Part shown: positions 39,531-46,028 of the stretch, in pieces
Numbering within the stretch: position 1 is the stretch's first letter
Layout: each line of letters begins with the position of its first letter
From: a virus
Length of the DNA: 46,028 nt
IMG/VR virus record: IMGVR_UViG_3300035664_000025
Coordinates: 1 to 46,028 of that record
Reading direction: 5' to 3' (one strand)
The notes under the pieces: model-generated
Seen by the model: the letters and a program-made list of their open reading frames with translations, nothing else
Told to the model about the DNA's origin: nothing
Database searches by the model: none
Position numbers and translations under genes: made by a program

Positions 39531-39857
39531 GTGACACCGCTATTTCCTAGTCCTGATCACTACCTCCACAACCTAATAACGATGACAAGCTCTGAAGCAA
39601 AAAGGCTACACCGTCGTGCAATTAAGGAATACTTTAATTGTCAATGCGTATACTGCGGAGAAACTTATGAACTACATGAACTTACACTTGATCACGTTCG
39701 CCCTAAGTGTTTTGGTGGCGAAGACCTTACTTCAAATTTGGTACCCAGCTGTAGGAAATGCAATCAGGCTAAAGGAAGTAGTAATTGGCTACAATGGATG
39801 AGGGACACATTTGGTCCTACTAATAGGGAAACATTAATTCTATCACACATTCGTTAA
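39531..39857 (+). CDS. HNH endonuclease
   Basis: A 108-residue HNH nuclease. Zinc ligands are CVYCG (Cys39, Cys42) and CRKCN (Cys74, Cys77), and the metal-finger active site is LDHVRPKCFGGEDLTSNLV with Asp54, His55 and Asn69. AKGSSNWLQW ends the fold. The start is GTG at 39531 or, if shorter, ATG at 39582 (MTSSEAKRLH); neither has a good ribosome site. Free-standing HNH genes are selfish elements in phages. It lies in an accessory block between the terminase genes. Confidence 0.88.
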   Translation: MTPLFPSPDHYLHNLITMTSSEAKRLHRRAIKEYFNCQCVYCGETYELHELTLDHVRPKCFGGEDLTSNLVPSCRKCNQAKGSSNWLQWMRDTFGPTNRETLILSHIR

Positions 39858-39859
39858 TT

Positions 39860-40246
39860 ATGGCAATGACACGTAAAGGTAAGGATCAAGACAAGAATCG
39901 TGGATCCGTAGTAGAGAGCATCAAAGAGTTCGGTCGAAGAATGGATGCTGCTCGTATGTCTCGTATGCAAAACAAAGGTAATATCACATCTAAGGACCTG
40001 GAGGGTAAAGCTAGGGGTGGTTCAGCCACCGTTAAAGATGCACCCAATGGTAAGGAATACATGGGTCCTGCCTTTGGTGAATACAAGGCTAAGAAAAAGG
40101 AAGATCAACCCAAGGCTAAGGCTAAGCCCCGTCAACCTCGTGGTGCAGGTCGTGAGGACATGATGAGTAATCAGCGTCAACGTGAGATTATGGAACGTGA
40201 GGAGCGTAAGCGTAAGAATAGCATGGACAATGTAGTTGGGAGCTGA
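39860..40246 (+). CDS. Basic hypothetical protein
   Basis: A 128-residue, highly charged protein starting MAMTRKGKDQDKNRGSVVES. No hydrophobic core is visible: it is Lys/Arg/Gln-rich with Gly-rich linkers (KKKEDQPKAKAKPRQPRGAG) and a helical end (REIMEREERKRKNSMDNVV), so it is probably disordered and nucleic-acid binding. It begins two bases after the HNH stop. No family is recognised. Confidence 0.65.
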   Translation: MAMTRKGKDQDKNRGSVVESIKEFGRRMDAARMSRMQNKGNITSKDLEGKARGGSATVKDAPNGKEYMGPAFGEYKAKKKEDQPKAKAKPRQPRGAGREDMMSNQRQREIMEREERKRKNSMDNVVGS

Positions 40247-40249
40247 TTG

Positions 40250-42106
40250 ATGGCGCCACAAAATAAACCGCGCAAACGTGGTGACTTAGATGTTCAAGCA
40301 CAGGAAGAGTTTTATCAACGATCTAGTGGGCCAGTAATAGGTCAACGTCCTGTAGATCAGTCTCCTAAAAAATTAGCTGCATTACAGCAAATTGGGGCCA
40401 TACCTGATCGCTATACTAGCTGGGAACAAATTAACGATGAGTTTCGCTACAACGTTGAAGTACTTAAGCTTACAGAGCAACAAACTAGAAATAAACTTAA
40501 TCTAAACACTAAGAACACTAACGGTAAATACTATTTTTCTAAGTATGAACGTTATGGTGCTGGTAACTACATTAATTTTAGGGAAATCTCAACTGATCTT
40601 CAACCAGAAGCTATTGCAGATTTATTGCAAATTAACAAAAAGGCTGAAAGGGCTCAAGGTCCTAGATTAAAAAGCCCCGAACAAATGTTGGAAGACGCAG
40701 TATTTGCTGAAGAAGATGAGTGGGGTGATCGTCCAAAAAATAAACACGATTTAAGTATTGTTAGTAGTAAGGAAAAGGCTGACGCTATTAGAGATGCTAT
40801 TAGAGAAAGGTTAGGTGGTCCTCCAAAGGGTAGCCCTGATGTATATGATAGCGGCAAGCAGGTTCACCGTGGTCACGGATTTGCCGCTTCTAAATCTAAT
40901 GCAGGGTTAGCTAGTGATAATATATGGGGTGAGGTTGGCTCTTACAATGTATATGGTCATGCTGGAAAATCTAATAATCCTAGGATTCATCCAGACATTT
41001 TATTTGAAGTTAACGCTCCTCCTACTGCTGAATTTGCTGCTTGGTATCGGGACCCGGAGTTAAGAAAGCAACGGTTATATCCCGGAGTGCCTGATCAATT
41101 AATGATGGCTGCTGATGAATATGGTTCAGAGATATATGGTAGTCGTGGATCAGGTAGAAGCAAAACCTATATTGTAGGGCCTGCTACTACTAGGGGTGGT
41201 GTAATCAACACACCTCCAGAAACTGTACCGGCTAAAGCTGATAAGCTGTTTCAAATAAGTTCTCAATTAGCTGAAGAGCGTGTTCGTAAGGACATAGAGG
41301 CTGGTAGAATCTTTAAGGATGACAGTGCTAGAGCAGCATACACTGAAAATGTTAGAAATGTTATTGCTAAATCTTGGTTAGATCAACAGTCAATAAACCT
41401 TGATCCTACATCATCTCCTAACACTCCTATCGCTAAAAACACTTATCAGTTCACTGAAAAAGATTTTACACCACTTCAATGGAAAGAGTTTACAGCTGGT
41501 GGTGGTAATGCTGCTATTGCTCAAGGTAAAAAGGTAACTGAGATTATAAATCAAGGGAGAATAGCTCGTAGAAATCTTAATTTAATGCCTACTACCCCTA
41601 CTAGGGTCATTCCTAGTAGACTAGATAAAGGATTGAGCGGAGCTGATCCTATTCAGACTCGCCCGTCACCAAGCCAGATAGCTGCAGCCATTGCTAACAG
41701 GGAACCTGTACCACAACCTAAACCAGCAGCTGCACCTCAACCAAAAGCAGGTCAGACTGCTGTCCTAAATGGTAAACCTGTTGTGTGGAGTGGTGGTAAG
41801 TGGATACCTGTTCCAGCACCAAAAGCTAAACTAGCAGACACACCGAATGTTAAACCTAACCCTAAACCTGCACCTAGGGTCATCCCTACTAAACCTGTTC
41901 GTGTAATTCCTTCTAGAGTTAAGCCTACATCTTCCAGACCGCCAAGTAGTTCAGCATCTTCTTCCGGGAGATTGACTATTGGCCAAAATCCACTATCTCC
42001 TTCCAATAGGAATAGTGCTATGTATGGTGGGATTGAGCGAGAAACAAATGAAAGGGTGCAAGATTCACCTTTATGGACACCGTTCTGGCTAAAGCTTGCC
42101 GACTAA
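40250..42106 (+). CDS. Large unknown accessory protein
   Basis: A 618-residue protein with no family I recognise. Residues 1-195 are charged and helical. Residues about 196-330 look like a folded domain: VYDSGKQVHRGHGFAASKSN, WGEVGSYNVYGHAGKSNNP, then AAWYRDPELRKQRLYPGV. RGH (207-209) with following Asn (217, 224) and Glu228 faintly recalls DNA/RNA non-specific nucleases, but the spacing differs. From about 460 it is Pro/Lys-rich with RVIPSR-type repeats and a Ser-rich tail, so disordered. The DNA is AT-richer, with many TTA codons. ATG 40250 follows GGGAG; a TTG at 40247 is less likely. Confidence 0.75.
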   Translation: MAPQNKPRKRGDLDVQAQEEFYQRSSGPVIGQRPVDQSPKKLAALQQIGAIPDRYTSWEQINDEFRYNVEVLKLTEQQTRNKLNLNTKNTNGKYYFSKYERYGAGNYINFREISTDLQPEAIADLLQINKKAERAQGPRLKSPEQMLEDAVFAEEDEWGDRPKNKHDLSIVSSKEKADAIRDAIRERLGGPPKGSPDVYDSGKQVHRGHGFAASKSNAGLASDNIWGEVGSYNVYGHAGKSNNPRIHPDILFEVNAPPTAEFAAWYRDPELRKQRLYPGVPDQLMMAADEYGSEIYGSRGSGRSKTYIVGPATTRGGVINTPPETVPAKADKLFQISSQLAEERVRKDIEAGRIFKDDSARAAYTENVRNVIAKSWLDQQSINLDPTSSPNTPIAKNTYQFTEKDFTPLQWKEFTAGGGNAAIAQGKKVTEIINQGRIARRNLNLMPTTPTRVIPSRLDKGLSGADPIQTRPSPSQIAAAIANREPVPQPKPAAAPQPKAGQTAVLNGKPVVWSGGKWIPVPAPKAKLADTPNVKPNPKPAPRVIPTKPVRVIPSRVKPTSSRPPSSSASSSGRLTIGQNPLSPSNRNSAMYGGIERETNERVQDSPLWTPFWLKLAD

Positions 42107-42121
42107 ACCTTCACCATTGGT

Positions 42122-42158
42122 ACCTAGGAGCCTCTACAAGGGGCCTCTAGGTGCTTTT
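42122..42158 (+). terminator. Probable terminator before the endonuclease VII-like gene
   Basis: ACCTAG (42122-42127) pairs with CTAGGT (42147-42152), continued inside by GCC/GGC after a two-base mismatch, then GC and TTTT. It ends the accessory gene transcript and lies 17 bases before the next ATG. Confidence 0.55.
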
Positions 42159-42174
42159 ACGTACATTCTACCAC

Positions 42175-42546
42175 ATGACTAAAACATGCCGTTCCTGCGG
42201 CGCAGAACGGGCACTTAGTGATTTCTCTAAAAATAAGAACTCTAGGGACGGACTTCAACATTGGTGTAAACACTGTATGAATGAAAGAAAGCTCATTAGA
42301 GAGTATGGCATCACTCGTGATCAATATAATATTCTATTAGAGGTACAGAACAGCAAGTGCCGACTGTGCGGCAAACCTGACTCAGGAAGAAAAGATAAAG
42401 GTCGACTTGTGGTTGACCATGACCATACAACAGGCAAAGTCAGAGGACTTCTATGCCACCCCTGCAATGTAAGCTTAGGTTTAATGAATGACAACCCCGA
42501 ACTCCTCGAAAGAGCAGCACAGTACCTTAGATCTACTAAGGACTGA
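42175..42546 (+). CDS. Recombination endonuclease VII-like nuclease
   Basis: A 123-residue protein of the T4 endonuclease VII type. The N-terminal zinc pair is CRSCG (Cys5, Cys8) and CKHCM (31, 34). The core has CRLCG (62, 65), the DHDH box (81-84) within LVVDHDHTTGKVRG, and CHPCN (94, 97, 98). Such enzymes resolve branched DNA or act as homing nucleases. The ATG at 42175 is preferred over a GTG at 42151 inside a terminator. Its last 59 bases overlap the large terminase start in another frame, so the YLRSTKD end is shared DNA. A resolvase already exists at 6931, so this one is more likely a mobile element. Confidence 0.88.
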   Translation: MTKTCRSCGAERALSDFSKNKNSRDGLQHWCKHCMNERKLIREYGITRDQYNILLEVQNSKCRLCGKPDSGRKDKGRLVVDHDHTTGKVRGLLCHPCNVSLGLMNDNPELLERAAQYLRSTKD

Positions 42547-44251
42547 TTTCAAGTACTTCGCTGCTGCTATCTGGGCAGAGCTTGGTCTCCCACCCCCAAC
42601 TCGTGCTCAACTGGCTATCTGCGATTACCTGCAGTATGGTCCCAAACGATTGATGATCAGCGCATTTCGTGGAGTTGGTAAGTCGTGGTTGGCTGGAGCT
42701 TTTGTTCTCTGGACCTTGTTCAACAACCCAGAGAAGAAGATCATGATCCTCTCTGCCAGCAAAGAAAGGGCAGATAACCAATCTATCTGGCTCCAAAAAC
42801 TGATCATAGAGACACCTTGGCTTAGGCATCTTCAACCAAAAGATGATAATGCTCGTTGGAGTCGTATCAGCTTTGACGTTAACTGTACACCTCACCAAGC
42901 TCCATCAGTTAAAAGTGTTGGTATCGGTGGACAGTTGACTGGTAGCCGAGCTGACATCATCCTTGCAGACGATGTGGAGGTGCCAAACAACAGTATGACT
43001 GAGATGATGAGGGAGAAGCTATTGCAACTCTGTACTGAGGCTGAGTCTATCCTTACACCTAAAGATGACTCCAGAATCCTTTACCTGGGTACACCACAGA
43101 CTACCTTTACTATTTATCGCACACTAGCCTCTCGTAACTATCGCCCGTTTGTTTGGCCCGCTAGATACCCACCCAAGGATAAATTATCACAATATGAAGG
43201 TCTCCTAGCTCAGGAGATTGTTGAAGACCTGGAGATGGGGGCTAAAGAGGGTGAACCTACTGACCCTGATCGTTTCTCTCATGATGACCTTTTGGATCGT
43301 GAGGCTTCAATGGGACGTTCCAACTTTCAACTTCAATTTCAACTGGATACCAGTCTTAGTGATGCTGAGAAATTTCCTCTCAAGTTTGAAGATCTTATTA
43401 TTACATCAGTTAATCCAACACAGGCTCCTGACGCCATAGTTTGGTGCAGTGATCCTAAAAATATCATTAAAGATCTTCCTACAGTAGGTTTGCCGCGAGA
43501 CTACTTTTATAGTCCGATGCAGTTACAAGGGGAGTGGAGTGCCTACAGTGAAACTATATGCTCAGTAGACCCTAGTGGTAGGGGCACTGATGAAACAGCA
43601 GCAACATACATCTCACAAAAGAATGGCTTTCTCTACGTTCACGAAGTACGAGCATACAGGGATGGATACAGTGATTCTACATTACTAGATATCCTTCGTG
43701 GGTGTAAGCGTTATAACGTTACCAAACTTGTTGTCGAAACAAACTTCGGAGACGGTATCGTCGCAGAGTTGTTTAAGAAGCACCTCCAACAAACTAAACA
43801 AGCAATAGATGTTGAGGAAGTACGTGCTAATGTCCGTAAAGAAGATCGTATCATTGATACCCTAGAACCCGTGATGAACCAGCATAGGTTAATCGTGGAT
43901 AGGTCGGTGGTAGAGTGGGACTATAACTCCAATAAAGACGCAGCACCTGAGGAGCGTTTACTGTATATGCTCTTCTACCAAATGTCTAGGATGTGTCGGG
44001 AGAAAGGTGCCGTTAAACACGACGACAGATTAGACTCACTAGCACAAGGTGTTAAATACTTCATCGATGCTATGGGTATCTCTGCTTATGAAGCTGTTAA
44101 GATGCGTAAACAAGAAGAGTGGCAAGACATATTAGACACATTCATAGATGACCCAGTAGCTGCTACAAACCACCTCGTTATGGGTATGAATTTAGACCAA
44201 AGACGCAAGGCTAGAGGTAAGACAAAAAGCTCTATTCCTACGTGGGTTTAG
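42488..44251 (+). CDS. terL: Terminase large subunit (T7 gp19-like)
   Basis: A 587-residue packaging motor and nuclease. Walker A is FRGVGKSW at residues 60-67 with Lys65; Walker B is IILADDVE. The nuclease part has SVDPSGRGTDETA and VVETNFGDG, and ends in HDDRLDSLAQ, the Asp-rich metal site. T7 gp19 has 586 residues. The start is forced to 42488, because no later Met precedes the conserved DFKYFAAAIWAELGLP segment, so overlap with the nuclease gene upstream is real. Confidence 0.96.
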   Translation: MTTPNSSKEQHSTLDLLRTDFKYFAAAIWAELGLPPPTRAQLAICDYLQYGPKRLMISAFRGVGKSWLAGAFVLWTLFNNPEKKIMILSASKERADNQSIWLQKLIIETPWLRHLQPKDDNARWSRISFDVNCTPHQAPSVKSVGIGGQLTGSRADIILADDVEVPNNSMTEMMREKLLQLCTEAESILTPKDDSRILYLGTPQTTFTIYRTLASRNYRPFVWPARYPPKDKLSQYEGLLAQEIVEDLEMGAKEGEPTDPDRFSHDDLLDREASMGRSNFQLQFQLDTSLSDAEKFPLKFEDLIITSVNPTQAPDAIVWCSDPKNIIKDLPTVGLPRDYFYSPMQLQGEWSAYSETICSVDPSGRGTDETAATYISQKNGFLYVHEVRAYRDGYSDSTLLDILRGCKRYNVTKLVVETNFGDGIVAELFKKHLQQTKQAIDVEEVRANVRKEDRIIDTLEPVMNQHRLIVDRSVVEWDYNSNKDAAPEERLLYMLFYQMSRMCREKGAVKHDDRLDSLAQGVKYFIDAMGISAYEAVKMRKQEEWQDILDTFIDDPVAATNHLVMGMNLDQRRKARGKTKSSIPTWV

Positions 44252-44258
44252 GAAGACA

Positions 44259-44346
44259 CCACCCGATTAAGGGGATGTGGAGGGTGGACCACTTCTTCCG
44301 AAGTTAGGAAGAGACATGCCTTAGTAAACTAAGACACATCTCTTCC
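44259..44346 (+). terminator. Stacked hairpins after the large terminase
   Basis: CCACCC (44259-44264) pairs with GGGTGG (44282-44287). Next comes a long hairpin: GGAAGAGA (44307-44314) with TCTCTTCC (44339-44346), and inside it CTTAG-TAAA-CTAAG (44320-44333). TTCTTTAT follows. This is likely the main late terminator or an RNA-processing structure before the right end. Confidence 0.65.
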
Positions 44347-44618
44347 TTCTTTATCTATGTTCACCAGCTACTATTACCTCTTAGACAGTTAACCTTGGGG
44401 AAGTTAACGTAAGTCTTCTAAGGGGGGTTATATCTTCTTTACTGTATAACGCGCCGAAGGCGGTTATTACCGTAAGTACTGTATAACACAAAAGACACAA
44501 AACCTCCACTAACCCACACTATTAAGGTTAATACTGTGAGTACTGTGAGGGATTAGGAGCGAAGCTCCTCCCACTACTGTCTCTACTGTTATTAACTCTC
44601 CCTCACCTCCGTTAACGA
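44347..44618 (+). other. Non-coding region with short repeats and hairpins
   Basis: No gene is visible here. ACTGTATAAC occurs twice (about 44441-44450 and 44475-44484), and ACTGTGAG twice near 44533-44549. CGCC-GAA-GGCG (44452-44462) and AGGAGC-GAA-GCTCCT (44555-44569) are small perfect hairpins with the same GAA loop. AAGTTAACGTAAGTCTTC and ATTACCGTAAGTACTG share a GTAAGT core. Repeats with paired hairpins fit a regulatory, replication or processing region, but the role is unknown. Confidence 0.5.
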
Positions 44619-44810
44619 ATGAGTAGAACATATCGTAAGCAACCATTACGTAATCAATTCCGTCATCCCCGTACCTTTAATGAGATACGTAGTAACAGTA
44701 GCGATTACTTGGATATTGAATATACGATAAGTACTAGGAATCGTTATATCCCTACTGCCTGGGATGATATCACTGCTACCTCTATCTACCAAAACGATCA
44801 CCACCAATGA
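44619..44810 (+). CDS. Small conserved cyanophage protein
   Basis: A 63-residue protein starting MSRTYRKQPLRNQFRHPRTF, then NEIRSNSSDYLDIEY and YIPTAWDDITATS. The RTYR...FRHPRT...PTAWDD pattern is one I recall from small cyanophage proteins. The basic N-terminus and compact C-terminus suggest a nucleic-acid or protein-binding role. The stop overlaps thyX (ATGA). Confidence 0.75.
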   Translation: MSRTYRKQPLRNQFRHPRTFNEIRSNSSDYLDIEYTISTRNRYIPTAWDDITATSIYQNDHHQ

Positions 44811-45439
44811 CCCATAGTGTTAAACTAGTCCACATCACGAATGATGCTGAGAACATAATCTCCTACTGTGCTAGGGTCTCTAACCCAGCTAATCAAGAGA
44901 ACTATGACACTGCCCCTAAACTCCTCAAGTACTGTGTAGAGCACGGTCACTGGAGTGTGTTTGAGATGGTTAATATGTGTGTAGAGATTAACACCACTAG
45001 AAGTATAGCAGCACAGATCCTTAGGCATAGGTCGTTTAGCTTCCAGGAATTTAGTCAACGATATGCAGAAGTAGCAGAAGTAGCAGCTCCTCCACAGTTC
45101 CGTAAACAAGATACTAAGAACCGACAGAATAGCACTGATGATCTAAGTCTAGACTTGAGGTATCAATACACTGAAGAGACAATCAAGCTTTACAACCAGT
45201 GTTATAACTTGTATCAGAGGATGTTAGAAGATGGGGTAGCTAAGGAATGTGCAAGAGAAGTACTACCAATGGCTGCACCTACTCGACTATACATGAACGG
45301 TACTATTCGGTCCTGGATTCATTACTGCCAACTGCGGTGCTCTAATGGGACACAACTGGAACATAGGATGATCGCTAACGGGGTCTATAAGCTACTACAG
45401 GAACACCTTCCTAGTGTGTGTGCTGTGTTAGCTGTTTGA
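44807..45439 (+). CDS. thyX: Flavin-dependent thymidylate synthase
   Basis: A 210-residue ThyX that makes dTMP from dUMP using FAD, NADPH and methylene-tetrahydrofolate. The signature RHRSFSFQEFSQRY at residues 73-86 matches RHRxxSxxxxSxRY. Supporting segments are ISYCARVSNP, HWSVFEMVNM, and LPMAAPTRLYMNGTIRSWIH. Length is normal for the family (about 210-250). It works with ribonucleotide reductase to supply DNA precursors. It is coupled by overlap to the gene before it. Confidence 0.97.
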   Translation: MTHSVKLVHITNDAENIISYCARVSNPANQENYDTAPKLLKYCVEHGHWSVFEMVNMCVEINTTRSIAAQILRHRSFSFQEFSQRYAEVAEVAAPPQFRKQDTKNRQNSTDDLSLDLRYQYTEETIKLYNQCYNLYQRMLEDGVAKECAREVLPMAAPTRLYMNGTIRSWIHYCQLRCSNGTQLEHRMIANGVYKLLQEHLPSVCAVLAV

Positions 45440-45505
45440 CTGATTAAAGCCTACATAGGCGCTGGACTGTTCTTCCGGTGGCCTTACACGTGGATCCATT
45501 TAATC

Positions 45506-45697
45506 ATGTCTAAAGCTAAATCTAAAAGTAACTGGTGGTCTGAGCTTGGCCTTAAAACTAATCCGTATGTTTACGGTCCTATGCCTTGGAAGCGTACTAG
45601 TCTGCGTGCCCGTATGCTAGAAGCTCGTCAAACAGGTAAACTCGCTTGGGTCTGGAAAGACGGTCAAGAGGCTCGTAGATTTTACGGTTATAGCTAA
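45506..45697 (+). CDS. Small basic hypothetical protein at the right end
   Basis: A 63-residue protein starting MSKAKSKSNWWSELGLKTNP. It has Trp/Arg-rich helices (PWKRTSLRARMLEARQTG) and ends WVWKDGQEARRFYGYS. Basic, without a membrane helix; a possible DNA-binding or host-directed peptide. It is the last gene before the terminal repeat, preceded by the palindrome GCCTA-CA-TAGGC near 45450. No family is recognised. Confidence 0.6.
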   Translation: MSKAKSKSNWWSELGLKTNPYVYGPMPWKRTSLRARMLEARQTGKLAWVWKDGQEARRFYGYS

Positions 45698-45708
45698 TTA
45701 ACTTGGTT

Positions 45709-45724
45709 GGGAGGTAACTCTCCC
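45709..45724. other. Hairpin between last gene and right terminal repeat
   Basis: GGGAG (45709-45713) pairs with CTCCC (45720-45724) around a six-base loop. It is followed by TTCCTAAAAAAAATAA, A-rich on this strand, so it is not an intrinsic terminator of rightward transcription. Read on the other strand a T-run precedes the stem instead of following it. Structure near the concatemer junction could guide packaging; that is a guess. Confidence 0.35.
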
Positions 45725-45760
45725 TTCCTAAAAAAAATAACATAAATTTAACAAGCCTTA

Positions 45761-46028
45761 TATCGCCAGATGGCCCCGCAATTCCCCCCAGTACCCCTAC
45801 CTTATATACAGGGACGTACAGTAAATATCCCGAGCACTGTTTGATTGTTTTTCATCAGGACAGAGCTATTGAGAATACCAGTGGCAAGGAGTTGCGATCA
45901 AGGTCGCCCAGCGTATGTCCATTTCTTTGTCCAGAGTATCTGCATCAGGCACAGGTACGCAGGACATTGGACAGGAGCATGGATACTGGCAGCACTGTCA
46001 TCATCTATAGTCACGCCTTATTGAGAAT
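45761..46028. repeat. Right direct terminal repeat
   Basis: This is the right copy of the 268-base terminal repeat (1-268), 264 of 268 bases the same. The four differences lie in a 17-base patch (45888, 45889, 45899, 45904). The repeat starts 63 bases after the last ORF stop. Confidence 0.9.

Noticed and set aside
1-46028. Integrase, CRISPR array, insertion sequence
   Set aside because: No tyrosine or serine recombinase, regularly spaced repeats, or transposase motifs were found on either strand.

Overview
The window is an apparently complete genome of a T7-like cyanophage (short-tailed, Autographiviridae-type). A 268-bp sequence at the left end recurs at the right end. All genes lie on the + strand, and the order is that of T7: early small genes, RNA polymerase, replication genes, portal-scaffold-capsid, tail tubes, internal virion proteins, tail fibre, lysis, terminase. 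The host is a cyanobacterium, because the phage carries psbA (D1), a high-light-inducible protein and an NblA-like phycobilisome-degradation protein. NblA points to a phycobilisome-bearing host, so Synechococcus is more likely than most Prochlorococcus. That host assignment is inference.

Layout. 1-1000: terminal repeat and a non-coding leader with one good sigma70 promoter (717-746) and several hairpins. 1001-3702: eleven small early genes, mostly of unknown function; one joins a cyAbrB-like N-terminus to an ArdA-like antirestriction domain. 3713-6324: single-subunit RNA polymerase with a TTG start, a terminator, and a tight cluster of tRNA-Thr, tRNA-His and tRNA-Pro. 6347-14887: SSB, endonuclease I, primase-helicase, a DNA polymerase split into exonuclease and polymerase ORFs, 5'-3' exonuclease, NblA-like protein, DUF3310, MazG-like protein and a ribonucleotide reductase pair. 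14880-18232: virion-associated protein, portal, scaffold. 18232-20923: host-interaction island with hli, small basic ORFs, an RlpA-like protein, a LAGLIDADG endonuclease overlapping psbA, psbA and a small ORF. 21106-27016: capsid, two small capsid-linked proteins, tail tubes A and B and a small internal virion protein. 27039-36772: two large internal virion proteins and the tail fibre. 36775-38707: lysis genes and small terminase. 38688-42546: accessory block with a lysozyme-like protein, an HNH nuclease, a large unknown protein and an endonuclease VII-like nuclease. 42488-45697: large terminase, a structured non-coding stretch, a small ORF, ThyX and a last small ORF.

How it works together. 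Host RNA polymerase probably transcribes the early block, and the phage polymerase takes over later genes. D1 and Hli keep photosystem II working, while the NblA-like protein may dismantle phycobilisomes for amino acids. Ribonucleotide reductase, ThyX and the MazG-like protein feed or adjust nucleotide pools. At least four peptidoglycan-acting domains serve entry and lysis. The sequence shows no integrase.

The most unusual points are the cyAbrB/ArdA-like fusion, a recurring TTCACACTCACGA motif resembling T7-family promoter cores, nuclease genes whose 3' ends lie inside the starts of psbA and terL, the split DNA polymerase, a ribonucleotide reductase small subunit with Leu at the radical-Tyr position, and a 618-residue unknown protein in AT-rich DNA. 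All calls come from reading the sequence; no database search was run.
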